A DNA stretch of 41,794 nucleotides from Bacteroidales bacterium (GCA_003446015.1 DMBU01000077.1:1-41794), one strand, 5' to 3'. Positions 1 to 8,110 are shown, numbered from the stretch's first letter. Program-made: numbers and translations. The notes: generated by a model not told the origin, from the sequence alone.

Positions 1-2
1 CA

Positions 3-395
3 TTAATCGGAGGTGTTTTTACGATTTATTTTACATCAGGAATTGTCAGTATTCCTGCTATTATTGGATTTATAACCTTATTCGGAATTGCAACCCGAAA
101 CGGAATCTTATTAGTTTCAAACTACCAATATTATAAAGCAAAAGGAACAGATTTAGATGTTTATATCACCAGTGGATCTGCCGATCGATTAAATCCAATA
201 TTAATGACTGCTTTAACGGCTGCCTTAGCACTTGTACCATTAGCATTGAGAGGCGATGCAACAGGTAACGAAATACAAAGTCCAATGGCGAAAGTTATTT
301 TGGGTGGTTTGTTAACATCAACATTGTTAAATATTTATGTTCTGCCAATCATATATTTTTTAATACATAAAAAGGAGACTGAAAATGAAAAATAG
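3..395 (+). CDS. RND efflux pump subunit, CusA/CzcA type (C-terminal end only)
   Basis: This frame is open from the left edge and ends at the TAG at 393-395, so only the last 130 codons of a protein of normally about 1,000 residues are present. The visible part holds the final membrane helices. Key words are SIPAIIGFITLFGIATRNGI, then NPILMTALTAALALVPLAL and a GGLLTSTLLNIYVLP segment, which match the C-terminal helices of heavy-metal/cation RND transporters. The role would be the inner-membrane proton-driven pump of a tripartite efflux complex. The stop overlaps the start of the TolC-like gene at 385 by 11 bases, so the two are co-translated. The family is clear; the metal substrate cannot be read from this fragment. 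Confidence 0.85.
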   Translation, partial: LIGGVFTIYFTSGIVSIPAIIGFITLFGIATRNGILLVSNYQYYKAKGTDLDVYITSGSADRLNPILMTALTAALALVPLALRGDATGNEIQSPMAKVILGGLLTSTLLNIYVLPIIYFLIHKKETENEK

Positions 396-1563
396 AAAAC
401 TAATCTTTCTTTACATCTTTTTTATTTTCTCAACAAATGTTTTTTCTCAAACTTTTAATGATGTATTAAAGGCTATTGAAGAAAACAATACAGATTTACA
501 AGCAGGAGAAAAGCTTGTGGAAAGTAAAAGATTTGAATATAAACAGGACAATTTACCGGAAGGGCCAGAACTATCCTATGGATATTTCCCGAATAATTCA
601 ACTGTTCCAGGACCAAAGGAAGTATTTGAAGTAACTCAATCATTTCAAATGCCATGTTACTATAGAAATCAATCTGCGTATTCGAAATTGATGATTTCAC
701 AGGAGGAATTGAATCATTTGGTATTGAGACAAAATATTTTAAGCGAAGCAAAAACCCTTTTAGTAGAGTATGTTTTTTTAATGAAAAAAATATCTGTTGC
801 AGATAAACGCCTGAAATTTGCCGAAGATACATATAACGCATATCTAATTCGCTTAGAACTTGGTGATGCAAATGTACTGGAGATAAATAAGGCTAAATTG
901 CACTTGCTTCAGGTTCAAAAACAAGAGAAGGAACTTAGAACTAATGTTTTGACTATAAAGGAAAAACTTCGAAATCTAAATGGAGGTCTTGATTTAAGTT
1001 TAAATGTGGATGAATATCCGAAGGAAAGTTTAATAGAAATTGATTCTTTATTATTTGAAAAATTAGCAAGCGATCCTGAAATATTGTTTAATCAAAAAGC
1101 TGTTGAGGCATCTCAGAAACAAATTCAGGTAACTAAAAATTTACAATTACCTAAGTTTAGAGTAGGTTATGGCAGCGAAACAGTGGTTGATGAGAAATTC
1201 AAAGGTGTGTTAGTTGGGCTGACGATTCCTCTGTGGGGAAGTAAAAATGCCATACAAAAAGCTAAAATAGAATCAGCGTATTTCGATTTAAACACTATTT
1301 CCATAAAGCAATCAAAGATTGCAGATACCAAAATCAAAGTTGGTAATATTCAATCTTTACAAGAAAGTCTGACAAGCTATGAAACTGTTTTAAGTTCTGT
1401 AAATAATGAAGAACTGTTAAGTAAATCTCTTGATTTGGGCGAAATCTCTTTAATAGATTTCTTTACTGAAATGTTTTATTATTATGAGATTTACGATGAT
1501 TATTTATTGCTTGAAAAAGAATACCACCAGGCTTTAGCTGAATTGTATAAGTATAAATTATAA
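385..1563 (+). CDS. TolC-family outer membrane efflux protein (CusC/CzcC-like)
   Basis: A 392-residue protein with an N-terminal signal peptide (hydrophobic residues about 5-20, likely cleavage after VFSQ). It has the long helical, low-complexity composition of TolC-type outer membrane channels, with two similar halves (roughly residues 25-200 and 220-390). The start overlaps the end of the RND pump gene, which supports a tripartite metal or cation efflux operon: the pump in the inner membrane, this channel in the outer membrane, and an adaptor probably upstream of the window. A strong terminator follows at 1570-1605, so this is the last gene of the operon. Family assignment rests on composition and context and is good; substrate is unknown. 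Confidence 0.85.
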   Translation: MKNRKLIFLYIFFIFSTNVFSQTFNDVLKAIEENNTDLQAGEKLVESKRFEYKQDNLPEGPELSYGYFPNNSTVPGPKEVFEVTQSFQMPCYYRNQSAYSKLMISQEELNHLVLRQNILSEAKTLLVEYVFLMKKISVADKRLKFAEDTYNAYLIRLELGDANVLEINKAKLHLLQVQKQEKELRTNVLTIKEKLRNLNGGLDLSLNVDEYPKESLIEIDSLLFEKLASDPEILFNQKAVEASQKQIQVTKNLQLPKFRVGYGSETVVDEKFKGVLVGLTIPLWGSKNAIQKAKIESAYFDLNTISIKQSKIADTKIKVGNIQSLQESLTSYETVLSSVNNEELLSKSLDLGEISLIDFFTEMFYYYEIYDDYLLLEKEYHQALAELYKYKL

Positions 1564-1569
1564 AGATTG

Positions 1570-1605
1570 AAGTAGATTCAGGGCTTTTCCTGAATCTACT
1601 TTTTA
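1570..1605. terminator. Strong bidirectional terminator
   Basis: Perfect 13-bp stem: AAGTAGATTCAGG (1570-1582) pairs with CCTGAATCTACTT (1589-1601) across a 6-base loop, followed by a T run. It lies between the convergent TolC-like gene and the minus-strand small membrane protein, so it can stop transcription from both sides. Confidence 0.85.
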
Positions 1606-1609
1606 ATAA

Positions 1610-1795
1610 CTAGCTTCCACAGTTTCCTCCTCCACAACCACAACCAATTCCCTGTTCTTTAAGTTTGCCTGAATGACTATTACATGAGCCTCCATGAAAT
1701 TCACCTTTTTTTGTGAAGATTAATCTTACAGATAAGGCGAGCACTGCTATTAGCAATAATACAGTTGTAATAATTAGTATTTCTATAATTGGCAT
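1610..1795 (-). CDS. Small membrane protein with a Cys/Gly-rich C-terminal tail
   Basis: A 61-residue protein: one membrane helix (about residues 4-26), a short basic linker (FTKKGEF), then a tail with Cys at 38, 52, 54 and 59 in a GCGCGGGNC context. It resembles small uncharacterised Bacteroidota proteins with a single helix and a CxCGGG-like tail, a resemblance recalled and not searched. The cysteine spacing would suit metal binding or redox chemistry facing one side of the membrane, but no function is known to me. It sits alone on the minus strand, convergent with a putative metal-efflux operon, and a metal-related role is only a guess from that position. The reading frame is compact, has a helix and an ordered tail, and ends next to a terminator, so it is probably a real gene. 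Confidence 0.65.
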   Translation of the reverse strand: MPIIEILIITTVLLLIAVLALSVRLIFTKKGEFHGGSCNSHSGKLKEQGIGCGCGGGNCGS

Positions 1796-2290
1796 AATAA
1801 TAAATATTTTTGGTTATTTAATATTTAAACAATATAAACCAGATTCAGTTCATCTGTATTTGTAATTTTTATAATTGTATATATCATCTAAAAGCTAATA
1901 AATTGATTATGATAAATTTGAAGATTGAACTGTAGAAAAAAAAACACTAAATACCGTTTTGTTGGTATGCTGAAGATTGAATCAGGATGGTAGCTTGGCA
2001 AATAAAAAAAGTATATTTAAACTATGAGGCTGTCCGAGAAACCTTTGAGAAACTTTTGTATTAATTCGTGATTGAATATAAAAAACTGAACTCCAGGATT
2101 ACAACGAATATACGAACAGCCTGCCCGTATGACAGAATTACACAAAGAAAAATAAAATGTATGAATTAACTTTATTTACTTTTTAGACAGCTTTTTGGTT
2201 AATTAAAATCAATCTAATTAATCTTTACATATTGATATATTTCGATATTTGCCTTATATTTATATGATACATTTGCCTAAATGCTTTCAT
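1796..2290. other. Gene-free spacer of about 500 bases
   Basis: No coding frame worth reporting. It must hold the minus-strand promoter of the small membrane protein and the plus-strand promoter of the formate dehydrogenase operon. A possible TAcaTTTG -7 box lies at 2268-2275, but its -33 partner is poor. The central part (2026-2195) has IS-end-like inverted sequence, listed separately. Confidence 0.5.
2026..2195. repeat. Possible remnant of a small mobile element (MITE-like)
   Basis: GAGGCTGTCCGAGAAA at 2026-2041 resembles the termini of some insertion sequences of this phylum (recalled, not searched). TTTTAGACAGCTT at 2181-2193 is a partial inverted copy (shared core GCTGTC), and a further inverted core AACAGCCTG lies at 2115-2123. 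There is no transposase frame between them and no clear target-site duplication. A decayed non-autonomous element is the best reading, with low certainty. Confidence 0.3.
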
Positions 2291-2749
2291 ATGGATAAGA
2301 ATTCTATCATATCGAAGTTTAAGCCTGATAACGATAACTTACTCAATATTTTGCACGAACTTCAAAATACGAATCCCAATAATTATTTAAGTACAGATGA
2401 CTTAAAGTTGGTTGCTAAATATTTAAATACAACTTATAGCTCAGTGTACGGAGTTGTAAAGTATTATTCCATGTTTAGTCTTAAACCAAGAGGGAAATAC
2501 GTAATACGTGTATGTAAATCTCCTTTATGTCATATGATCGATGGAAATGGTTTAATAGAGCATATCAAACAGAATATTGGAATCGGATTAGGTGAGACTA
2601 CTAATGATCATGTGTTTTCCGTTGAGGCTTCTGAATGTATTGGCCATTGTGACGAAGCACCTGTAATAATGATTAATGATAAGGTTTACAAAGGTCTTGA
2701 TTCAGAGAAAATAAAAGAAATATTCCAGGGAATTAAATCAAATCAATAA
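2291..2749 (+). CDS. NuoE-like [2Fe-2S] subunit of NAD-linked formate dehydrogenase
   Basis: A 152-residue thioredoxin-fold ferredoxin of the NuoE/HydC/FdsG type. The four cluster ligands are visible as Cys75-x4-Cys80 and Cys116-x3-Cys120 (numbered from the ATG at 2291), with the usual helical N-terminal half and YGVVKYYSMF segment before them. It passes electrons between the flavin subunit and a one-electron centre. The frame also has an ATG at 2264 and a TTG at 2249. I chose 2291 because the family starts near this helix and the possible promoter at 2268-2275 would exclude the earlier starts, but 2264 remains possible. It is followed 11 bases later by the NuoF-like gene and then by the molybdenum subunit, which assigns it to a formate dehydrogenase and not to complex I or a hydrogenase. 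Confidence 0.88.
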   Translation: MDKNSIISKFKPDNDNLLNILHELQNTNPNNYLSTDDLKLVAKYLNTTYSSVYGVVKYYSMFSLKPRGKYVIRVCKSPLCHMIDGNGLIEHIKQNIGIGLGETTNDHVFSVEASECIGHCDEAPVIMINDKVYKGLDSEKIKEIFQGIKSNQ

Positions 2750-2760
2750 AAGAGATAGTT

Positions 2761-3996
2761 GTGATTAAAGAAAAAAGAATAGCATTAAGGAACATAGGAA
2801 ATTATAATCCTGGAAGTATTGATGAGTATCTTAAGTTAGGTGGTTACAAAAATGTTGAAAGAGCTTTAAAAATAAATCCTGATGAAATTATTGAAACAAT
2901 TATCAAATCCAATCTAAGAGGTAGAGGAGGAGCAGGATTTCCTACTGGTTTAAAACTAAAATTTACCACACAAGCTTTTGGTGATCAGAAATATGTTATT
3001 TGTAATGCCGATGAAGGTGAACCGGGCACTTTTAAGGATAGGATTATAATGGAAATGGATCCTCATTTATTAATTGAAGGAATGATTATTTCTGCGTACT
3101 CAATTGGTGCTTCAAAAGCATTTATATACATAAGAGGAGAATACACTGAGTCAATTGATAGTATGAAGTTTGCACTAAATCAGGCGAGTGAAAAAGGGTT
3201 TGTTGGCGACAATATTTTCAACTCAGGATTTAGCTTGGATATTGAAATCAAATTAGGAGCCGGATCTTACTTATGTGGCGAAGAATTAGCACTTTTGGAA
3301 TCATTAGAAGGTAAGCGCGGATACCCACGAATAAAACCACCATTCCCTGCAGAAAAGGGACTTCTTGGAATGCCCACATTAATTAATAATGTAGAAACTT
3401 TTGCTCATATACCTTACATTATTGAAAAAGGAGCTGATCATTATAAATCATTAGGAACAGAAAAATCTTCAGGCACAAAAATATTTACAATTAGCGGTGA
3501 TGTTAAAAGACCCGGATATTATGAAACAGAAATGGGTGTTACTTTGCGACAATTAATTTATGAGTTTGCTGGTGGAATAAAAGACAATAAAAAATTCTAT
3601 GCGGCAATTTTAGGCGGTGCTGCAGGAACTTTTGTTGATGAATCGGTTTTGGATACTTCTATGGGCTACGAGACCTTAAAAGATAAAGGTGCTGTTTTAG
3701 GATCAGGAGCTATTATGGTAATGTCAGAAGGAAGATCAGTTTTTGATATGACTCATTCAATTCTTAAGTTCTTTATGCACGAATCCTGCGGGAAATGTGT
3801 TCCATGCCGAATTGGAACTGTTCAGCTTCTTCAGATTATGGATGAAGCAAAAAATAATAATAAGGACAAAAAAGAAATACTAAATAAATTATTGAACGAA
3901 TCAGAATATATGGCTGCAACATCACTTTGCCCTTTAGGCCAATCGCCAATACTTCCCATAAAAAGCATAAAACAATTTTTCGAAAATCAATTTTAG
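2761..3996 (+). CDS. NuoF-like NADH/FMN/[4Fe-4S] subunit of formate dehydrogenase
   Basis: A 411-residue flavoprotein that exchanges electrons with NAD(H). The NADH/FMN site is visible as RGRGGAGFPTG (residues 53-63) and CNADEGEPGTFKDR (81-94). GSYLCGEELALLESLEGKRG follows, then a [4Fe-4S] site at Cys343, Cys346, Cys349 (ESCGKCVPCR) and Cys390. Length fits a plain NuoF/FdsB core: it lacks the N-terminal thioredoxin domain of HoxF fusions and the C-terminal ferredoxin domain of HydB. The start is GTG at 2761, 11 bases after the NuoE-like gene. It would form the soluble diaphorase half with NuoE, docked on the formate dehydrogenase subunit 18 bases downstream. Confidence 0.93.
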   Translation: MIKEKRIALRNIGNYNPGSIDEYLKLGGYKNVERALKINPDEIIETIIKSNLRGRGGAGFPTGLKLKFTTQAFGDQKYVICNADEGEPGTFKDRIIMEMDPHLLIEGMIISAYSIGASKAFIYIRGEYTESIDSMKFALNQASEKGFVGDNIFNSGFSLDIEIKLGAGSYLCGEELALLESLEGKRGYPRIKPPFPAEKGLLGMPTLINNVETFAHIPYIIEKGADHYKSLGTEKSSGTKIFTISGDVKRPGYYETEMGVTLRQLIYEFAGGIKDNKKFYAAILGGAAGTFVDESVLDTSMGYETLKDKGAVLGSGAIMVMSEGRSVFDMTHSILKFFMHESCGKCVPCRIGTVQLLQIMDEAKNNNKDKKEILNKLLNESEYMAATSLCPLGQSPILPIKSIKQFFENQF

Positions 3997-4014
3997 AATT
4001 TAAAATCCTAAGAT

Positions 4015-6738
4015 ATGAGCAAATTAGTAAATATAACTATCGATGGGGAAAAAATAAAAGCTGCAGAAGATTCAAATTTACTGCAGGTAGCTCACGAAAA
4101 TGGAATAAATATTCCAAGTCTTTGTTATCATCGAAAATTATCACCAACAGGAGCTTGCCGTTTGTGTGTTACTAAAATAAAAGGAACAAATGGATTAGTA
4201 ATGTCGTGTACTGTTTCTGTAAAAGAGGGAATGGAAGTAACCGCATTCGATGAGGAACTGGAAGAAACCCGCAAACATACCCTGGATTATTTACTGGCAG
4301 AGCATAACGACCATTATGATGGAACATACAATGATGAATTTAGAGATTGGGTTGCTCATTATAAACTTGACAATCCTAATAATAGAAAATATCCAAACAT
4401 TAGTAAAGATTTAAATTACAAAACCGATGATAGCTCTCCTGTTTTGACCTACGACGCCACAAAATGTATTAAATGCTTTCGTTGCATAAAAGCATGTGAC
4501 GAGGTTCAAGGTAAAAATGTGCTTTCATTTTCAGAGCGTGGTATAACTTCTTATATTATTGCGGGCCTTGATCAATGGAACGAATCAGAATGCGATGGCT
4601 GTGGCGAATGCATTCAGTTGTGCCCAACCGGAGCTATAGTTGAAAAACCACATCGCGAAGAGATTCAAATCGATAAAATCGAGCATAAAGTGATAACGAC
4701 CTGTCCTTATTGCGGAGTAGGTTGTCAGATGGAGCTATCAATTCAGAATGGAAAGATTGTTCGTTCTGATGGAGTTGAAGGAGTTTTACCCAATGATGGC
4801 AGATTATGTGTAAAAGGCCGGTTTGGTTACGATTATGTTCATAGCAAAGAGCGTTTAACAAGTCCTTTAATTAAAAAAGACGGAAAATTTGTTAAAGCAA
4901 GTTGGGATGAAGCATTGGATTTAATTGCTCAAAAATTTGGTGAGATAAAAGAAAAATTCGGAAATGACGCTCTAGCCGGATATGCATCAGCTAAATGTAC
5001 AAATGAAGACAACTACCTTTTCCAGAAATTTGTTCGTGTTGTATTTGGAACGAATAACATAGATTATTGTACACGCTTATGCCACGCTTCAACGGTTACA
5101 GCCATGTTAAAATCAATTGGCGATGGAGCAGGAAGTAATTCGATTGAGGATTTTGCAACTGCCGATTGTTTATTTGTTACGGGTAATAATATTATTGATA
5201 CACATCCTGTAACCGCAACATATGTAAAACAAGGAAAAGCAAATGGCAATAAAATAATTGTTTGTGACCCTAAATGGACACCTTTGGTTAACTATGCTGA
5301 TATCTGGCTTCAGCCGAGATTAGGGTCAGATGTTGCCTTATTAAACGGAATGATACATGTGATCATTAAGGAAAATTTAATTAACCGTGATTTTATACTA
5401 AAGCGGGTTGATCGGGGGATGGAAGCTTTCGAAGAATTGAAGCAACTCACAGAAAAATATACTCCGGAAAAAACAGAAGAAATAACTTCCGTTCCAAAAG
5501 AGAAAATTATTGCTGCTGCCCGAATGTATGCAAATGCTGAAACAGCAATGATTGCAACAGGTATGGGATTGAGTCAGCAGGTTACAGGAACAAATAATGT
5601 TTTTTCTTTAATCAATATGATGTTAATTACCGGGCAAATAGGGAAGGAGAGAGCGGGTATTGATCCTCCTCGCGGGCAAAACAATGTTCAGGGCGCAACC
5701 GATGTAGGCTGTTCACCTATAGTTTATCCGGGTTACATCCCAATTACGAACGATGAAAACCGAAAACGGGTAGCCAAAATATGGAATGCTAACTATGAAG
5801 ATCTTTCAGGTAAACCCGGATTAACTACGGTTGAAATTATGCATGCTGCATATGATGAGAAAATTAAAGGATTATTCATTATGGGCGAAAATCCAATGCT
5901 TACAGACCCCGATTTGAATCATACAGAGGCAGCATTAAAGAAAATGGATTTTCTGGTTGTTCAGGATATTTTCCATACAGAAACTACACCTTATGCCGAT
6001 GTAATTTTACCAGCAGCATCCTTTGCCGAAAAAGAAGGAACATTTGTGAATAGCGATCGCAGGGTTTTAAGAGTGCGAAAAGCAGTTGAATCGCCAGGTG
6101 AAGCGCTCGAGGATTGGAAAATTCTTGTTAAAATTGCTGAAAGAATGGGATTTGATATTGGGAGTTATAAAAACGCTTCTGAAATATTTGATGAAATAGC
6201 AAAAGCAACTCCAATTATGTCTGGTATATCCTTTGATAGAATTGAACACCAGGGAATTCAATGGCCTTGTCCAACGAAAGATCATCCGGGTACCAGTACA
6301 TTGTTTTTAGATAAATTCAATACACCGAACGGAAAAGGAATTTTATATCCTGTTGAATATGTTCCACAAAAAGAAAAAGCTACGAACGAATTTCCTTTCA
6401 TTATGAATAGTGGACGAATTTTATATCATTACCATACTGCAACCATGTCGCGAAAAAACAAAGCATTAACCGATTTTGCAAATGAATCTTATGTTTTAAT
6501 GAATCCGGGCGATGTAGTTAAATTTGGGTTTGAAGATGGTAATAAAGTAAAAGTTACTTCAAAACAGGGTGAACTGGAGACTACACTTCAAAAAAGCGAT
6601 CATGTTGCAGAAGGGGAACTGTTTATGCCCTGGCATTATTCAGAATCACCTGTAAACCGTTTAACAAGAAGCGATTTAGATCCTTTCTCCAAAATTGCTG
6701 CATTTAAATTGACTGCATGTAAGGTTGAAAAGATATAA
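4015..6738 (+). CDS. fdhA: Formate dehydrogenase molybdenum/tungsten subunit, Cys type
   Basis: A 907-residue catalytic subunit oxidising formate to CO2, or the reverse. Domains in order: N-terminal [2Fe-2S] ferredoxin (Cys37, 48, 51, 65); a NuoG-like His-Cys3 region; two [4Fe-4S] sites (Cys151/154/157/161 and Cys193/196/199/203); the bis-MGD enzyme with its own [4Fe-4S] site (Cys230, 233, 237, 265); and a C-terminal molybdopterin dinucleotide-binding domain. The active-site pair is Cys356-His357, so cysteine stands where some homologues use selenocysteine. Lys267 and Arg553 (in RGQNNVQG) match conserved FDH active-site positions. Oddly, the His-Cys3 site keeps His97, but the three expected cysteine positions are Tyr101, Thr104 and Arg110, so that cluster should be missing. 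With the NuoE/NuoF-like genes this forms an NAD-linked FDH. No fdhD or cofactor genes are in the window. Confidence 0.93.
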   Translation: MSKLVNITIDGEKIKAAEDSNLLQVAHENGINIPSLCYHRKLSPTGACRLCVTKIKGTNGLVMSCTVSVKEGMEVTAFDEELEETRKHTLDYLLAEHNDHYDGTYNDEFRDWVAHYKLDNPNNRKYPNISKDLNYKTDDSSPVLTYDATKCIKCFRCIKACDEVQGKNVLSFSERGITSYIIAGLDQWNESECDGCGECIQLCPTGAIVEKPHREEIQIDKIEHKVITTCPYCGVGCQMELSIQNGKIVRSDGVEGVLPNDGRLCVKGRFGYDYVHSKERLTSPLIKKDGKFVKASWDEALDLIAQKFGEIKEKFGNDALAGYASAKCTNEDNYLFQKFVRVVFGTNNIDYCTRLCHASTVTAMLKSIGDGAGSNSIEDFATADCLFVTGNNIIDTHPVTATYVKQGKANGNKIIVCDPKWTPLVNYADIWLQPRLGSDVALLNGMIHVIIKENLINRDFILKRVDRGMEAFEELKQLTEKYTPEKTEEITSVPKEKIIAAARMYANAETAMIATGMGLSQQVTGTNNVFSLINMMLITGQIGKERAGIDPPRGQNNVQGATDVGCSPIVYPGYIPITNDENRKRVAKIWNANYEDLSGKPGLTTVEIMHAAYDEKIKGLFIMGENPMLTDPDLNHTEAALKKMDFLVVQDIFHTETTPYADVILPAASFAEKEGTFVNSDRRVLRVRKAVESPGEALEDWKILVKIAERMGFDIGSYKNASEIFDEIAKATPIMSGISFDRIEHQGIQWPCPTKDHPGTSTLFLDKFNTPNGKGILYPVEYVPQKEKATNEFPFIMNSGRILYHYHTATMSRKNKALTDFANESYVLMNPGDVVKFGFEDGNKVKVTSKQGELETTLQKSDHVAEGELFMPWHYSESPVNRLTRSDLDPFSKIAAFKLTACKVEKI

Positions 6739-6743
6739 TAACA

Positions 6744-6870
6744 AGAAAAGAGTTTCCCGCTTATGTGAGAATGACATTTGATATCAAGAGATATTCCGGT
6801 CGCAGTGCAGGAATGAAAACCTAACATAAATTGTCATTCCGGGCTCGACTCGGAATCTTTTTACTGCAAG
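6744..6870. repeat. REP-like intergenic palindromes
   Basis: A cluster of short inverted repeats built on the words TGTCATTCC and CGGAAT. The clearest is ATTCCG (6836-6841) pairing with CGGAAT (6851-6856). A second ATTCC/GGAAT pair lies at 6793-6797 and 6810-6814, and a GAGAATGACA word at 6767-6776 is an inverted relative of TTGTCATTCC at 6831-6840. This looks like an interspersed non-coding repeat of the kind scattered through bacterial intergenic regions. Confidence 0.5.
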
Positions 6871-6872
6871 AT

Positions 6873-6907
6873 AAAAAGCAGAAAATTAGTTTTTTCTGCT
6901 TTTTTTT
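6873..6907 (+). terminator. Terminator of the formate dehydrogenase operon
   Basis: AAAAGCAGAAAA (6874-6885) pairs perfectly with TTTTCTGCTTTT (6892-6903) over a short loop, followed by a T run reaching 6907. It lies 135 bases after the fdhA stop, beyond the REP-like palindromes, and before the sigma factor gene. Confidence 0.8.
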
Positions 6908-6988
6908 ATTTTAAATTGTAACATATTTATTGTTTAGATTACTAAATAACAAACCGGTTTTAACTAGCTAGAGTTAATAGTATTAAGA

Positions 6989-7501
6989 ATGACGAACAAA
7001 GACCAACAATTTCGAAAGGTTATCCATGATAACGAACAGCGGATTTCAAGCATATGTAAATATTATTCTTCTAATGAGGAAGATCATAAAGATATGTTTC
7101 AGGAGGTACTTATTAATATCTGGAAAAGTATGGACTCTTTTCGTGGTGATGCTCAAATGAGTACCTGGATATACAGGGTAGCCGTAAATACGGCAATGGG
7201 ATTTTCAAATAAAGAGATTCGGAGGCAAAAAATCTTTTTGAATGATAAAGAAAATAGTTTGCAAAATTTTATTGATGTCGATGAAAATGTTGCTAAAGAA
7301 AAAGAAAAATTATTTCAAAGGCTTGATAATGAAATAAATCAATTATCAGTAATTGATAAAATAATTATGACACTTGTGCTCGAAGGGATTAATCATAAAG
7401 AGATATCCGATATTATTGGTATTACGGAGCCTAACGTTAGAGTCAAAATCCATCGAATTAAAAATGAGTTGAAAGAAACTCTAAAATTGTCCAATTATTA
7501 A
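6989..7501 (+). CDS. ECF-type RNA polymerase sigma factor
   Basis: A 170-residue sigma-70 family protein with only regions 2 and 4. Region 2 spans about residues 20-80 (DMFQEVLINIWKSMDSFRGD, then STWIYRVAVNTA). Region 4 spans about 115-165, with the helix-turn-helix HKEISDIIGITEPNVRVKIH. It would direct RNA polymerase to a small regulon. Its partner is probably the four-helix membrane protein that begins 4 bases after its stop, which has no recognisable zinc anti-sigma motif. No FecR or SusC/SusD genes follow, so it is not the usual polysaccharide- or iron-uptake regulator arrangement. The signal and regulon cannot be inferred. Confidence 0.9.
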   Translation: MTNKDQQFRKVIHDNEQRISSICKYYSSNEEDHKDMFQEVLINIWKSMDSFRGDAQMSTWIYRVAVNTAMGFSNKEIRRQKIFLNDKENSLQNFIDVDENVAKEKEKLFQRLDNEINQLSVIDKIIMTLVLEGINHKEISDIIGITEPNVRVKIHRIKNELKETLKLSNY

Positions 7502-7505
7502 TATT

Positions 7506-8069
7506 ATGAAAATGAAAAAGGAATATATAAATCATTTTGATATTGGATCACTTGTAAATGAGTTAGAGCTAAAAGATTCAAAATATAAGAAAATAATGAA
7601 AAGATTTCAGATCGTGTTCTTTATTTTTATTTTCTTTTATGCAGGAATATTTCTAGCTAACCCTGATCCAGAGATAACATCCAGGGATCGAATTGCCGGA
7701 GTTTGTTATGTTATTGCATTTGGCTTGTTTACTTTACAGTTTAGAACAATGTATAGGAGATACAAAGCTGTTAATTATTTCGATCCGGTAAAAAAAGTCC
7801 TTCAAGACGCTGAACGAAGATACAGTTTTTGGCAAAAAAATATACTGTTAGTTGGTTTTGCTGTTTTATTAATTGATGCAGCTTCATTACTCGTTCTCTA
7901 TGATCGGTTTATTGAAAGATGGACCTTTTGGCAGTTTTTTACAGGGGTGCAATTAGTATATGTTCTGGCAATAGGAATAGGTTTTACAATTGGTTATATA
8001 AAATGGAGAATCGAAAGCAGACCCATTTGGTTGTCAGCTAAAAAGTTACTTGAGGAGCTCGAAGAGTAA
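7506..8069 (+). CDS. Four-helix membrane protein cotranscribed with the sigma factor
   Basis: A 187-residue protein I do not recognise by name. It starts with about 33 cytoplasmic residues (HFDIGSLVNELELKDSKYKK). Then come two helices (about 34-50 and 62-80), a cytosolic loop with charged YRRYKAVNYFDPVKKVLQDAERRY, two more helices (about 112-132 and 141-163), and a charged C-terminal tail. It lies 4 bases after the ECF sigma gene, and a terminator follows. By position it may hold or modulate the sigma factor, with the N-terminal segment the likely contact. That is inference: no anti-sigma zinc motif (HxxxCxxC) is present. Alternative: an unrelated membrane protein translated with the sigma factor. 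Confidence 0.75.
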   Translation: MKMKKEYINHFDIGSLVNELELKDSKYKKIMKRFQIVFFIFIFFYAGIFLANPDPEITSRDRIAGVCYVIAFGLFTLQFRTMYRRYKAVNYFDPVKKVLQDAERRYSFWQKNILLVGFAVLLIDAASLLVLYDRFIERWTFWQFFTGVQLVYVLAIGIGFTIGYIKWRIESRPIWLSAKKLLEELEE

Positions 8070-8082
8070 ATGAAGTATATAA

Positions 8083-8110
8083 AAAGCCCGAATTAACAAA
8101 CTCGGGCTTT
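8083..8110. terminator. Bidirectional terminator
   Basis: AAAGCCCGA (8083-8091) pairs perfectly with TCGGGCTTT (8102-8110). It sits between the convergent sigma/membrane-protein operon and the proline dehydrogenase gene. Confidence 0.8.

Noticed and set aside
5080..5085. Selenocysteine at the formate dehydrogenase active site.
   Set aside because: The codon is TGC (Cys) followed by CAC (His), with no in-frame TGA.
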